Positions 1 through 6,702 of a stretch of DNA of 16,151 nt are shown piece by piece (the first letter of the stretch is position 1; each line of letters opens with the position of its first letter). The stretch is taken from the NCBI RefSeq assembly GCF_022780145.1, contig NZ_JALEXO010000261.1, positions 1 to 16,151 on the forward strand, given 5' to 3'. The position numbers were made by a program, and so were the translations under genes. Below the pieces are notes generated by a model. It ran no database searches, was not told the origin of the DNA, and saw only the letters and a list, made by a program, of their open reading frames with translations. The DNA is from Intestinibacter sp. (GTDB lineage Bacteria; Bacillota; Clostridia; Peptostreptococcales; Peptostreptococcaceae).

Positions 1-447
1 GATATATTAAATGATATGCTATTTAGACGTGGAAGCGAAATATATGAAGATCTATATATGAAGGGATTGATAAATAGAAGCTTTGGAGCGGGATTTAATT
101 CACAGGTAGATTATTCATTTACGACAATTGGTGGAGAATCAAAAAATCCTAAAGAGGTCAAAAAAATAATATTTGAATACCTAGATAAATATAAAGAAGA
201 AGGCTTAGATAAAAAGACATTTGAGAGAATAAAAAAATCTTCAATAGGTAGTTTTATAAAGTATTTTGATTCTATAACATTTATCGCCAATAATTTTATT
301 TTCTATAAATTTAAAGATATAAATTTACTAGATTATGTAGATGTAATAAAAGAAATCACATTTGAAGAGGTAGAGGATAGACTAAAAAATCACTTTAGAG
401 AAGATAATTGTGTAATATCTATCGTGGAACCTATAGAAGCTGAATAA
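1..447 (+). CDS. M16 (insulinase-family) peptidase, YfmH-like, C-terminal part
   Basis: The frame is open to the left edge of the window, so this is the C-terminal 148 or so residues of a larger protein of roughly 420-430 residues in this family. The visible part reads RGSEIYEDLYMKGLI, then a beta-strand region ending FTTIGGESKNP, then an EYLDKYKEEGLDKKTFERIKK helix. This is the pattern of the second, catalytically inactive domain of M16 peptidases of the YfmH type, which close the chamber around the substrate. The zinc-binding HxxEH site would lie in the missing N-terminal half and cannot be checked. Members are often found as pairs (YfmF/YfmH); the partner would be upstream of the window. 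The first ATG inside the window at 16 is not the real start. A terminator follows directly, so the gene is the end of its transcription unit. Confidence 0.8.
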   Translation, partial: DILNDMLFRRGSEIYEDLYMKGLINRSFGAGFNSQVDYSFTTIGGESKNPKEVKKIIFEYLDKYKEEGLDKKTFERIKKSSIGSFIKYFDSITFIANNFIFYKFKDINLLDYVDVIKEITFEEVEDRLKNHFREDNCVISIVEPIEAE

Positions 448-452
448 TAACT

Positions 453-491
453 AAAAAGTTGTGGGGAGCTTGTTTCCTACAACTTTTTTAA
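453..491 (+). terminator. Rho-independent terminator after the M16 peptidase gene
   Basis: AAAGTTGT at about 454-462 pairs with ACAACTTT at 478-485. A short GGGGA/TCCT extension lies inside the stem, and a run of T follows the 3' arm. It lies 6 bases after the stop codon and separates the peptidase gene from the next operon. Confidence 0.8.
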
Positions 492-493
492 TA

Positions 494-522
494 TTTATTT
501 TTAACTCGTAAACTGATATAAT
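494..522 (+). promoter_or_regulatory. Probable extended -10 promoter of the PHP phosphatase-lgt-rsmH operon
   Basis: A perfect TATAAT at 517-522 is preceded by TG at 514-515, giving an extended -10 element (TGATATAAT). The -35 region at 494-499 (TTTATT) is poor, which is common for extended -10 promoters. Transcription would start near 529, leaving about 40 bases of leader before the ATG at 571. There is no other candidate between the upstream terminator and the gene. Confidence 0.5.
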
Positions 523-555
523 AACAATGGTATTTATATAAATTATTTGGGCAAA

Positions 556-564
556 AGGGGGGAA
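556..564 (+). promoter_or_regulatory. Ribosome binding site that fixes the phosphatase start at 571
   Basis: AGGGGGG at 556-562 sits 8 bases before ATG at 571. An in-frame TTG at 547 would place this purine tract inside the coding sequence, so the TTG start is unlikely. Confidence 0.7.
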
Positions 565-570
565 TTTTTT

Positions 571-1353
571 ATGATAGATATGCATTGCCATATATTACCA
601 GATGTAGATGATGGAGCAGAATGTATGCATGATGCCATAAGTATGGCTCTGATAGCTAAAGAGCAAGGAATAACAAAAATTATCGCTACTCCTCATTATC
701 ATCCTGAATTTAGATACTTAAAAGGTGATAAGTTAAAAGAGGTTTATGAAGATTTTAAACGAGAGTTAAAAGAAAATAAAATAGACATTGAAGTATATAT
801 GGGAAATGAAATTTATTTTACTTCTAATTTAATAGAAAATATTGAGGATTTAGACTTTTTTTCTTTAAATAACAGTAAGTATGTATTGGTAGAGTTTCCA
901 CCGACTAATTTCCCAATTAATTTATGCAATGTCGTATATGAATTAAAACAAAAGGGATTCGTACCTGTTTTAGCTCATGTAGAGAGATATGCAAAAATCC
1001 ACGAGGATCCAGAGATAATTTACGATTGTATAAAGACAGGTGCAATTATTCAAATAAACAGCTCTAGCCTTATGGGCAAAAATGGAAAAGAACTGCAAAA
1101 GCTATGCAATCTCTTGATAAGCAGAAATATGGTTCATTTAGTTTCAAGTGATGCACATAGCTCTGGCAGAAGACGTCCACTATTAAAGGATGCATATGAA
1201 TATATTGAAAAGAAATATTCAAAGGAGTTAGCTGACGATTTATTTATAAATAATGCCGAATGTATTATACAAAATAAGGACATAATTGTTGAAGAACCGC
1301 TTGAAAAGCCAGCAGAAAAAAGAGGATTTTTAAAGAGAATATTTGGTAGATAA
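571..1353 (+). CDS. CpsB/YwqE-type PHP-domain protein tyrosine phosphatase
   Basis: The protein has 260 residues, close to the usual 250-260 of metal-dependent CpsB/CapC/YwqE tyrosine phosphatases. These act in the cytoplasm and reverse the autophosphorylation of bacterial BY-kinases controlling capsule or exopolysaccharide polymerisation. The PHP metal-site motifs are all visible: DMHCH with H5 and H7, TPHYHPEF with H42 and H44, NE with E80, AHVERY with H136 and SSDAH with D194 and H196. The start is set by AGGGGGG at 556-562. The C-terminal tail EKPAEKRGFLKRIFGR is basic and lies outside the domain. It heads a tight operon with lgt (11 bases downstream) and rsmH. No BY-kinase or sugar polymerase gene is adjacent, so its substrate is unknown. 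A histidinol-phosphatase-like PHP enzyme is the main alternative, but the motif set fits CpsB better. Confidence 0.82.
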   Translation: MIDMHCHILPDVDDGAECMHDAISMALIAKEQGITKIIATPHYHPEFRYLKGDKLKEVYEDFKRELKENKIDIEVYMGNEIYFTSNLIENIEDLDFFSLNNSKYVLVEFPPTNFPINLCNVVYELKQKGFVPVLAHVERYAKIHEDPEIIYDCIKTGAIIQINSSSLMGKNGKELQKLCNLLISRNMVHLVSSDAHSSGRRRPLLKDAYEYIEKKYSKELADDLFINNAECIIQNKDIIVEEPLEKPAEKRGFLKRIFGR

Positions 1354-1364
1354 GAGGTGTTTAT

Positions 1365-2102
1365 ATGGATAGAGTTGCATTTACATTATTTGGAATAGAT
1401 ATAATGTGGTATGGAATTTTAATAGCTACAGGAATGGTGATAGCCGTTTTTATCGCACTTAGAGAGGCTAAGAGACTTAAAATATCAGAAGATGATATTT
1501 TAAACCTAGCTATGATAGCAATACCATGTGGATTAATAGGTGCCAGAGCTTATTATGTGATTTTTAATTGGTCGTATTATGCTGGAAATATAGCTGAGAT
1601 ATTAAACTTCAGAGGAGGAGGATTGGCTATCCATGGAGGTTTAATCGGGGGTATATTAGCAGGATTTATATATGCGAAGATTAAAAAGATAAATTTCTTT
1701 AAATTAGCAGATTGCGTAGTACTTGGAATACCTCTAGCTCAAGCTATCGGTAGATGGGGTAACTTTTTAAATCAAGAAGCCCACGGAGGTCCGACAAATC
1801 TACCTTGGGGTATAATGGTCGATGGCGTAAAGGTTCATCCTACTTTTTTATATGAGTCTATTTGGGATTTAGGTGTTTTCTTATTTTTATTTATATTTAG
1901 GAAAAAACAAAAATACCAAGGACAAATACTTGTGGATTATATAATTTTATATTCTATAGGAAGATTTTTCATAGAAGGGCTTAGAACAGATTCACTTATG
2001 CTAGGACCACTTAGAATGGCCCAAGTAGTTAGCTTAGCTTGTATAATTATAGGCGTGATATTAAATTACATATTATCTAGAAGAGCTAAAAATAATATAT
2101 AG
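1365..2102 (+). CDS. lgt: Prolipoprotein diacylglyceryl transferase
   Basis: This integral membrane enzyme transfers diacylglyceryl from phosphatidylglycerol to the lipobox cysteine of prolipoproteins, the first step of lipoprotein maturation. The 245 residues include several hydrophobic spans. The family signature GRWGNFLNQEAHG is at 129-141, the GGLAIHGG loop with H90 is at 85-92, and the late EGLRTDS motif carries E204 and R207; these match the conserved Lgt residues. ATG at 1365 follows an AGAGGTG ribosome site. The gene begins 11 bases after the phosphatase stop and is followed 36 bases later by rsmH, so the three are probably co-transcribed. A lipoprotein that would be an Lgt substrate is encoded further on at 6238-6681. 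Length and motifs are complete, with nothing unusual. Confidence 0.95.
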   Translation: MDRVAFTLFGIDIMWYGILIATGMVIAVFIALREAKRLKISEDDILNLAMIAIPCGLIGARAYYVIFNWSYYAGNIAEILNFRGGGLAIHGGLIGGILAGFIYAKIKKINFFKLADCVVLGIPLAQAIGRWGNFLNQEAHGGPTNLPWGIMVDGVKVHPTFLYESIWDLGVFLFLFIFRKKQKYQGQILVDYIILYSIGRFFIEGLRTDSLMLGPLRMAQVVSLACIIIGVILNYILSRRAKNNI

Positions 2103-2138
2103 ATAGAAAATATTTCGAAGAAAGGAAGTGATGCTTTA

Positions 2139-3074
2139 GTGGAATTTAACCATGTATCTGTACTTTTAAATGAATGTATAGAAAATTTAAATATAAAAGA
2201 AGACGGTGTATATGTAGATTGTACAATGGGTGGAGCAGGTCACTCAAAGGAAATTGTCAAAAGACTTTCAGATAAAGGTCTTTTTATAGGATTTGATCAA
2301 GATAAAAATGCTATAGCTACAGCAAAAGAAAGACTCGGCGAGTATTCTGATAGAGTTAGATTTATCCACAGCAATTTTGCAAATATAAAAGAAGAGCTTG
2401 AGAAAATAGGCGTATATAAAATCGATGGCGTTTTAGCTGACTTAGGAGTGTCATCACATCAATTAGATGAAGCAGACAGAGGATTTTCATATATGCACGA
2501 TGCACCTTTAGATATGAGAATGGATGTCAGACAAGATTTTTCTGCATACGACGTGGTGAATACTTATTCAGAAGAACAGCTTGCAAAGATAATAAAAGAC
2601 TACGGTGAAGATAATTGGGCGAAGAGAATTGCCAAATTTATAGTTGAAGAGCGAAAAAACAAGCCTATAGAAAAGACAGGAGAGTTAGTAGATGTAATTA
2701 AAAAGGCGATTCCTAAAAAAGCTAGAATAGACGGTCCACACCCAGCGAAAAGAACTTTCCAAGCTATACGTATAGAAGTAAATAACGAGCTAGGTGTAAT
2801 AAACAAGATGATAGATGACGCTGTCTCTATGATGAATAAGGGAGGAAGAATATGTATAATAACTTTCCATTCACTAGAGGATAGAATAGTAAAAAACGAA
2901 TTCAAATATCTATCACTTAGCTGTATATGTCCGCCAGAGCTCCCAATTTGTCAGTGCGACAAGGTTTCTGAAGTCAAAGTAATTACGAGAAAACCGATAC
3001 TTCCATCTAAGGAAGAGGTCGAAGCTAATCCACGTTCGAGAAGTGCAAAGCTGAGAGTAGCAGAGAAAAAATAA
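2139..3074 (+). CDS. rsmH: 16S rRNA (cytosine(1402)-N4)-methyltransferase
   Basis: RsmH (MraW) methylates N4 of C1402 in the ribosomal P-site region using S-adenosylmethionine. The 311-residue length is typical. The start [13 protein letters not shown] is the classic N-terminus. The SAM-binding loop [10 protein letters not shown] is at 27-36, followed by [24 protein letters not shown] and the [23 protein letters not shown] and [10 protein letters not shown] blocks are present. The start codon is GTG at 2139 with AAAGGAAGTG about 10 bases before it; the nearby ATG at 2131 is out of frame and stops after two codons. In most Firmicutes rsmH is preceded by mraZ and followed by ftsL. Here lgt precedes it, and the gene that follows is metY behind a SAM riboswitch; the ftsL-like gene is 11.2 kb away at 14291. 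Confidence 0.96.
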   Translation: MEFNHVSVLLNECIENLNIKEDGVYVDCTMGGAGHSKEIVKRLSDKGLFIGFDQDKNAIATAKERLGEYSDRVRFIHSNFANIKEELEKIGVYKIDGVLADLGVSSHQLDEADRGFSYMHDAPLDMRMDVRQDFSAYDVVNTYSEEQLAKIIKDYGEDNWAKRIAKFIVEERKNKPIEKTGELVDVIKKAIPKKARIDGPHPAKRTFQAIRIEVNNELGVINKMIDDAVSMMNKGGRICIITFHSLEDRIVKNEFKYLSLSCICPPELPICQCDKVSEVKVITRKPILPSKEEVEANPRSRSAKLRVAEKK

Positions 3075-3075
3075 T

Positions 3076-3110
3076 AAAATTTACCATATATGTAAAATTT
3101 TGTTGTTTTG
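3076..3110 (+). terminator. Possible weak terminator after rsmH
   Basis: AAAATTTAC at 3076-3084 pairs, with one bulge, with GTAAAATTTT at 3092-3101, followed by a T-rich stretch (TGTTGTTTTG). The stem is almost all A/T, so termination may be partial. It overlaps the promoter proposed for the metY unit. Confidence 0.4.
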
Positions 3111-3131
3111 ATATACTTTTAGGTATATAAT
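3103..3131 (+). promoter_or_regulatory. Probable promoter of the SAM-riboswitch-metY unit
   Basis: TTGTTT at 3103-3108 and TATAAT at 3126-3131 are 17 bases apart. The start would be near 3138, about 15 bases before the first riboswitch stem. The stretch GGTATATAATAAATA around the -10 is repeated exactly in front of the MATE gene at 4720-4734. Confidence 0.65.
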
Positions 3132-3152
3132 AAATATATTAACTAAATAAAT

Positions 3153-3300
3153 TCTTATCAAGAGTGATGGAGGGAATAGGCCCTGTGAAGTCCGGCAACC
3201 TATATTTTAGATAGGTGCTAAATCCTACTTATGTTTTCATAAGAAAGATAAGAGAAGATATGAATTTAGACTCTTTTATCTTTTGATAAAAGAGTTTTTT
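3153..3300 (+). ncRNA. SAM-I (S-box) riboswitch with terminator, controlling metY
   Basis: The aptamer shows the S-box core in order: CTTATC (first strand of P1, 3154-3159), AGAGTGATGGAGGG, GGCCCTGTGAAGTCCGGCAACC (given here in overlapping parts over about 3179-3200), an AT-rich P3 hairpin, GGTGCTAAATCC at about 3215-3226, and GATAAG (second strand of P1) at 3247-3252. It is followed by a strong terminator. When SAM is bound, P1 forms and the terminator stops transcription. When SAM is low, the 3' strand of P1 (GATAAGAG, 3247-3254) can pair with the terminator's 5' arm (CTC at 3271-3273, TTATC at 3276-3280), which frees transcription. The target is a methionine and cysteine pathway enzyme, as expected for this class. 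Confidence 0.95.
3270..3300 (+). terminator. Regulated terminator of the SAM riboswitch
   Basis: ACTCTTTTATC at 3270-3280, loop TTTT, then GATAAAAGAGT at 3285-3295 gives an 11-bp perfect stem followed by T residues. This is the OFF structure of the S-box switch. Confidence 0.92.
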
Positions 3301-3388
3301 AGCGTGGTTTAAAATTTTCTATAAAATGAAGTGTAAGAGTTTATTTGGTAAAAGCTTATATTTATATATTATATTTGGAGGGACTAAT

Positions 3389-4678
3389 ATGGCAGAAAGA
3401 AAATTAGGTTTTAGTACATTACAAGTTCATGGAGGACAAGAACCAGATCCAGCTACAGGATCTAGAGCAGTTCCAATATATCAAACAACATCATATTGTT
3501 TTGAAGATGTTCAACATGGAGCAGATTTATTTGCACTTAAAAAAGATGGACATATATATTCAAGAATATCAAACCCAACAGTTCAAGTGTTTGAAGATAG
3601 AATGGCTCTACTTGAAGGTGGAGTAGGAGCAGTAGCATTCTCTTCAGGAATGGGAGCTATAAATGCAGCAATACTTAACATAATACAAGAAGGAGATGAA
3701 ATAGTTGCAGCACCAACTCTATACGGTGGAACATATAACTTACTTTCAAACATGCTTCCAAAATTTGGTGTAAAAACTCATTTCGTAAATCCAGACGATC
3801 CAGAAAGCTTTAGAGCAGCAATAAACGAAAAAACTAGATTAGTTTATGCAGAAACTATAGGTAATCCAGGAATAAATCTAGTAGACATCGAAGCTATAGC
3901 AGATATAGCTCATGAAAATAAAATACCATTTATGCTAGACAATACTTTTGGAACTCCTTATTTAATAAAAGTATTTGATCACGGCGTAGATATAGTAGTT
4001 CACTCAGCTACTAAATTCATAGGTGGTCACGGTACTACTTTAGGTGGAGTTGTAGTAGACAGCGGTAACTTCGACTGGATAGGTAGTGGAAAATTCCCTT
4101 GCTTAACTGAACCAGATATGTCTTATAATGGACTTAATTACGCAAAAGATGTTGGAAGAGCAGCTTATGCAACTAAATTAAAGGTTCAATGGCTAAGAGA
4201 CTCTGGTGCTTGCTTAAGTCCATTCAGCGCATTTATGCTATTACAAGGACTTGAAACTATGTCACTTAGAATAGAAAAACATGTAAGCAATACAAAAGCT
4301 ATAACTGAATTTTTAAATGACCATCCACAAGTTGCATGGGTTAATTATCCAGGATTAAAAGACAATAAATACTACGATTTAGCTCAAAAATACCTACCAA
4401 AAGGACCAGGTTCAATATTTACATTTGGTATCAAGGGAGGACTAGAAGCTGGTAAGAAATTCATAGAAAGCCTTCAAATATTCTCTCATCTTGCAAATGT
4501 TGCCGATGCTAAATCATTAGTTATACATCCTGCAAGTACTACACATGCTCAACTTAACGAAGAAGAACAAGCAGCAGCAGGTGTTAGACCAGATATGATA
4601 AGAATGTCTGTAGGTATAGAAGATATAGATGACTTACTATGGGATTTAGACCAAGCATTAAAAGCAGCAGCTTTATAG
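3389..4678 (+). CDS. metY: O-acetylhomoserine aminocarboxypropyltransferase (sulfhydrylase)
   Basis: This PLP-dependent cytoplasmic enzyme joins O-acetylhomoserine with sulfide (or methanethiol) to make homocysteine (or methionine). It belongs to the Cys/Met gamma-family. The 429 residues match the long MetY type, rather than the shorter cystathionine enzymes of about 380-400. It begins [56 protein letters not shown] and DNTFGTPYL follow in order. The PLP lysine is in [11 protein letters not shown] (K209), and [14 protein letters not shown] lies near the end. ATG at 3389 is chosen because GGAGGG lies at 3377-3382; an in-frame ATG at 3326 has no ribosome site and lies just after the riboswitch terminator. 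Expression is gated by the SAM-I riboswitch upstream. The homoserine acetyltransferase that would supply the substrate is not in the window. Codons are highly biased (GGA, CCA, GCA, AGA), suggesting strong expression. Confidence 0.93.
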   Translation: MAERKLGFSTLQVHGGQEPDPATGSRAVPIYQTTSYCFEDVQHGADLFALKKDGHIYSRISNPTVQVFEDRMALLEGGVGAVAFSSGMGAINAAILNIIQEGDEIVAAPTLYGGTYNLLSNMLPKFGVKTHFVNPDDPESFRAAINEKTRLVYAETIGNPGINLVDIEAIADIAHENKIPFMLDNTFGTPYLIKVFDHGVDIVVHSATKFIGGHGTTLGGVVVDSGNFDWIGSGKFPCLTEPDMSYNGLNYAKDVGRAAYATKLKVQWLRDSGACLSPFSAFMLLQGLETMSLRIEKHVSNTKAITEFLNDHPQVAWVNYPGLKDNKYYDLAQKYLPKGPGSIFTFGIKGGLEAGKKFIESLQIFSHLANVADAKSLVIHPASTTHAQLNEEEQAAAGVRPDMIRMSVGIEDIDDLLWDLDQALKAAAL

Positions 4679-4700
4679 AAATTTCTTTATAATAAAGATA

Positions 4701-4729
4701 TTGTAAAAAAATACCAACGGGTATATAAT
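4701..4729 (+). promoter_or_regulatory. Probable promoter of the MATE efflux gene
   Basis: TTGTAA at 4701-4706 and TATAAT at 4724-4729 are 17 bases apart. The start would be near 4736, giving an 80-base leader that contains the hairpin at 4744-4780. Confidence 0.6.
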
Positions 4730-4743
4730 AAATAAATGATAAC

Positions 4744-4780
4744 AAGTAGCTATTGATATATTGTATATTGATAGCTACTT
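4744..4780 (+). promoter_or_regulatory. Long hairpin in the MATE gene leader (terminator or regulatory element)
   Basis: AAGTAGCTAT at 4744-4753 and ATAGCTACTT at 4771-4780 are perfect inverted arms. The inside also pairs (TG-ATATA against TATAT-TG with two G-U wobbles), giving a 17-bp stem and a TTG loop as RNA. The 3' side runs into AATTTATGTG, only a weak U tract. It lies between the proposed transcription start and the MATE ribosome site. It could therefore be an attenuator, a protein-binding site or simply the metY terminator. Confidence 0.6.
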
Positions 4781-4819
4781 AATTTATGTGAAAAAAATTA
4801 TTTGAAAGAAGTGGTTTTA

Positions 4820-6172
4820 ATGGAAACAAGTCAGAAAAATATAAATTATTTATTTTCTAATTCAGACTTAAAGAAGCTAATTGGTCCATTGATAGTAGAG
4901 CAATTACTTTTGATAGTTGTAGGATTAGTAGATTCAATTATGGTAGCGAGCGTAGGGGAATCAGCGGTATCGGCAGTATCCTTAGTTGATACAGTTATGG
5001 TGCTTATAACACAGGTTTTTACAGCGTTGGGGACTGGTGGTGCTGTCGTAGCAGGGCAATATTTAGGTCAAAAAAATGAAAAGAAATCTTGTGAAGCGTC
5101 AGATCAATTGATGTTATTTTTAATAGTCAGTTCAATTACAGTTATGATTATAGGTTACCTTTTGAAAAACTTTATATTATACAAAGTTTTTGGTACATTA
5201 GAAGCTGATGTCATGTATCATGCTAATATATACTTATTGATAGTATTTTTATCAATTCCAGGAATAGCTATTTACAATGGAGCGGCAGCTTTATTTAGAG
5301 CTATGGGAAATTCTAAAATAACTATGAAAATATCAATTCTTATGAACAGTGTAAACTTCGTTGGAAATGCTCTTTTAATATATGGATTAAAGCTTGGAGT
5401 TATGGGAGCTGCCATTCCGACAGTATTTTCTAGATATCTAGCAGCGATAATAGCATTTTATCTTATAAGAAATCAAGGGTTACAAATTCATTTATCTGAG
5501 AAAATGAACCTTCGTTTTGATGGAGGTATGATAAAGAGAATTTTATATATAGGTGTTCCAAATGGATTAGAAAACAGTATGTTCCAGCTTGGTAAAATAG
5601 TAGTTTTAAATTTAGTAGCTAGCTTTGGAACTGCATCAATAGCGGCAAATGCAGTTAGTAACTGTCTTGCATTATTCCAAATAGTACCAGGCATGGCGAT
5701 TGGGCAAGCTGTTCTAGCAGTGACATCACAGTGTGTGGGCGCAAATGATGAATGTCAAACGAGATACTATACTAAGAAATTATTAAAATTTACGTATATT
5801 GGTATGATAATTACTAACGTAATTATATTTATATTATTAGCTCCTATTTTAGATGTTTACAATTTATCTCAAGAGACATCTAGGATGGCTAGAGATATCA
5901 TAATTTACCACGGAGTGATGGGTATGCTTATTTGGCCTTTATCATTTACACTTCCAAATACTCTTAGAGCTTGTAACGATGTAAAATTCTGTATGATTGT
6001 CTGCATAGTTTCAATGTGGATATTTAGAATAGGATTTAGTTATATTGTAGGAAAATTCATGGGCTGGGGTGTATTCGGCGTATGGGTTGCTATGACAATA
6101 GACTGGGCAGTTAGAAGTGTATTTTTCGTATGGAGATATTTGAGCGGAAGATGGAAATTATATTGGTATTAA
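4820..6172 (+). CDS. MATE family efflux transporter
   Basis: This 450-residue membrane protein of the multidrug and toxin extrusion family exports cationic or amphipathic compounds in exchange for Na+ or H+. The length is typical. It shows the two-fold repeated architecture of about twelve hydrophobic spans. The first half has GPLIVEQLLLIVVGLVDSIMV, then TALGTGGAVVAGQYLGQKN (the MATE motif near the end of helix 2), and ends near the loop around LQIHLSEKMNLRF. The second half restarts with IGVPNGLENSMFQLGKIVV and contains GQAVLAVTSQCVGAN. It is not possible to tell substrate or DinF/NorM subgroup by eye. The start is ATG at 4820 with AGAAGTGG just before it; a TTG at 4802 is possible in frame but places that tract inside the gene. 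The gene is a single unit with its own promoter and a hairpin leader, and ends at a strong terminator. Confidence 0.9.
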   Translation: METSQKNINYLFSNSDLKKLIGPLIVEQLLLIVVGLVDSIMVASVGESAVSAVSLVDTVMVLITQVFTALGTGGAVVAGQYLGQKNEKKSCEASDQLMLFLIVSSITVMIIGYLLKNFILYKVFGTLEADVMYHANIYLLIVFLSIPGIAIYNGAAALFRAMGNSKITMKISILMNSVNFVGNALLIYGLKLGVMGAAIPTVFSRYLAAIIAFYLIRNQGLQIHLSEKMNLRFDGGMIKRILYIGVPNGLENSMFQLGKIVVLNLVASFGTASIAANAVSNCLALFQIVPGMAIGQAVLAVTSQCVGANDECQTRYYTKKLLKFTYIGMIITNVIIFILLAPILDVYNLSQETSRMARDIIIYHGVMGMLIWPLSFTLPNTLRACNDVKFCMIVCIVSMWIFRIGFSYIVGKFMGWGVFGVWVAMTIDWAVRSVFFVWRYLSGRWKLYWY

Positions 6173-6176
6173 TTAT

Positions 6177-6229
6177 AAAAAATCCCTATACAGATTAAAA
6201 TTTTTGTATAATCTGTGTAGGGATTTTTT
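6177..6229. terminator. Bidirectional terminator between the convergent MATE and lipoprotein genes
   Basis: AAAATCCCTATACAGATTA pairs with TAATCTGTGTAGGGATTTT with one wobble or mismatch, around an AT-rich loop. The stem is flanked by A residues on the left and T residues on the right, so it can stop transcription on both strands. It lies 5 bases after the MATE stop and 9 bases from the minus-strand gene's stop. Confidence 0.9.
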
Positions 6230-6237
6230 TAGGTATA

Positions 6238-6681
6238 TTAATCTATAGTGATTATAGATTTAAAGCTTGAAGCTTTACCGTCTACAGTTAATTTTATATT
6301 ATCATAATAATTTGCCTTATCATAAGAAACAGTATTGTTCTTTTGATAAACTACAAATAGCTTTTGTGATAGTTCTTTAGAGTTATCTTTTTTATTTAAA
6401 GAAGCTCCGATATTTAAAGTATCATCTTCGATATCACATTTTATATCAGTAAATTCGTTTTTAACTCCTAAGAAATATATATATGTATTAGACTTAGTAT
6501 TTATCTGATAAACACCCTCTTCTAAAGAAGAATCGTCGATTATATTTTTAATTTTTCTATTGCTTAATGCAGAAATATCTATTTTATTTAATTTTACCAT
6601 GGTTTCTGAATCACCTTTATGATTACATCCAAAGCAAAAGATGCTAGATATAATTAATGCTATAATAAATATTTTTTTCAT
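6238..6681 (-). CDS. Small putative lipoprotein of unknown function
   Basis: The 147-residue product starts MKKIFIIALIISSIFCFGCNHKG: a short basic N-terminus, a hydrophobic stretch at 4-18 and a cysteine at 19 preceded by G. This is a plausible but not textbook lipobox (CFGC rather than LxGC). After lipidation by Lgt it would be anchored outside the cytoplasmic membrane. The rest (20-147) is hydrophilic, rich in Asn, Lys and Asp, with alternating strand-like segments such as YQINTKSNTYIYFLGV and QKLFVVYQKN; I recognise no known domain. It lies 21 bases downstream of the M20D amidohydrolase gene on the same strand, with its own GGAG site 7 bases before ATG. The two are probably one operon, ending at the shared terminator. 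A role linked to the amidohydrolase is only suggested by position. Confidence 0.7.
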   Translation of the reverse strand: MKKIFIIALIISSIFCFGCNHKGDSETMVKLNKIDISALSNRKIKNIIDDSSLEEGVYQINTKSNTYIYFLGVKNEFTDIKCDIEDDTLNIGASLNKKDNSKELSQKLFVVYQKNNTVSYDKANYYDNIKLTVDGKASSFKSIITID

Positions 6682-6702
6682 AGGATTCTCCTTATTTTTA
6701 TA

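Noticed and set aside
3326..3388. N-terminal extension of metY from the ATG at 3326
   Set aside because: There is no ribosome site before it. The strong GGAGGG at 3377-3382 serves the ATG at 3389, where homology to the family begins.
3429..3626. Open frame of 65 codons inside metY
   Set aside because: It is out of frame within a clear MetY coding region and has the low-complexity composition of a shadow frame.
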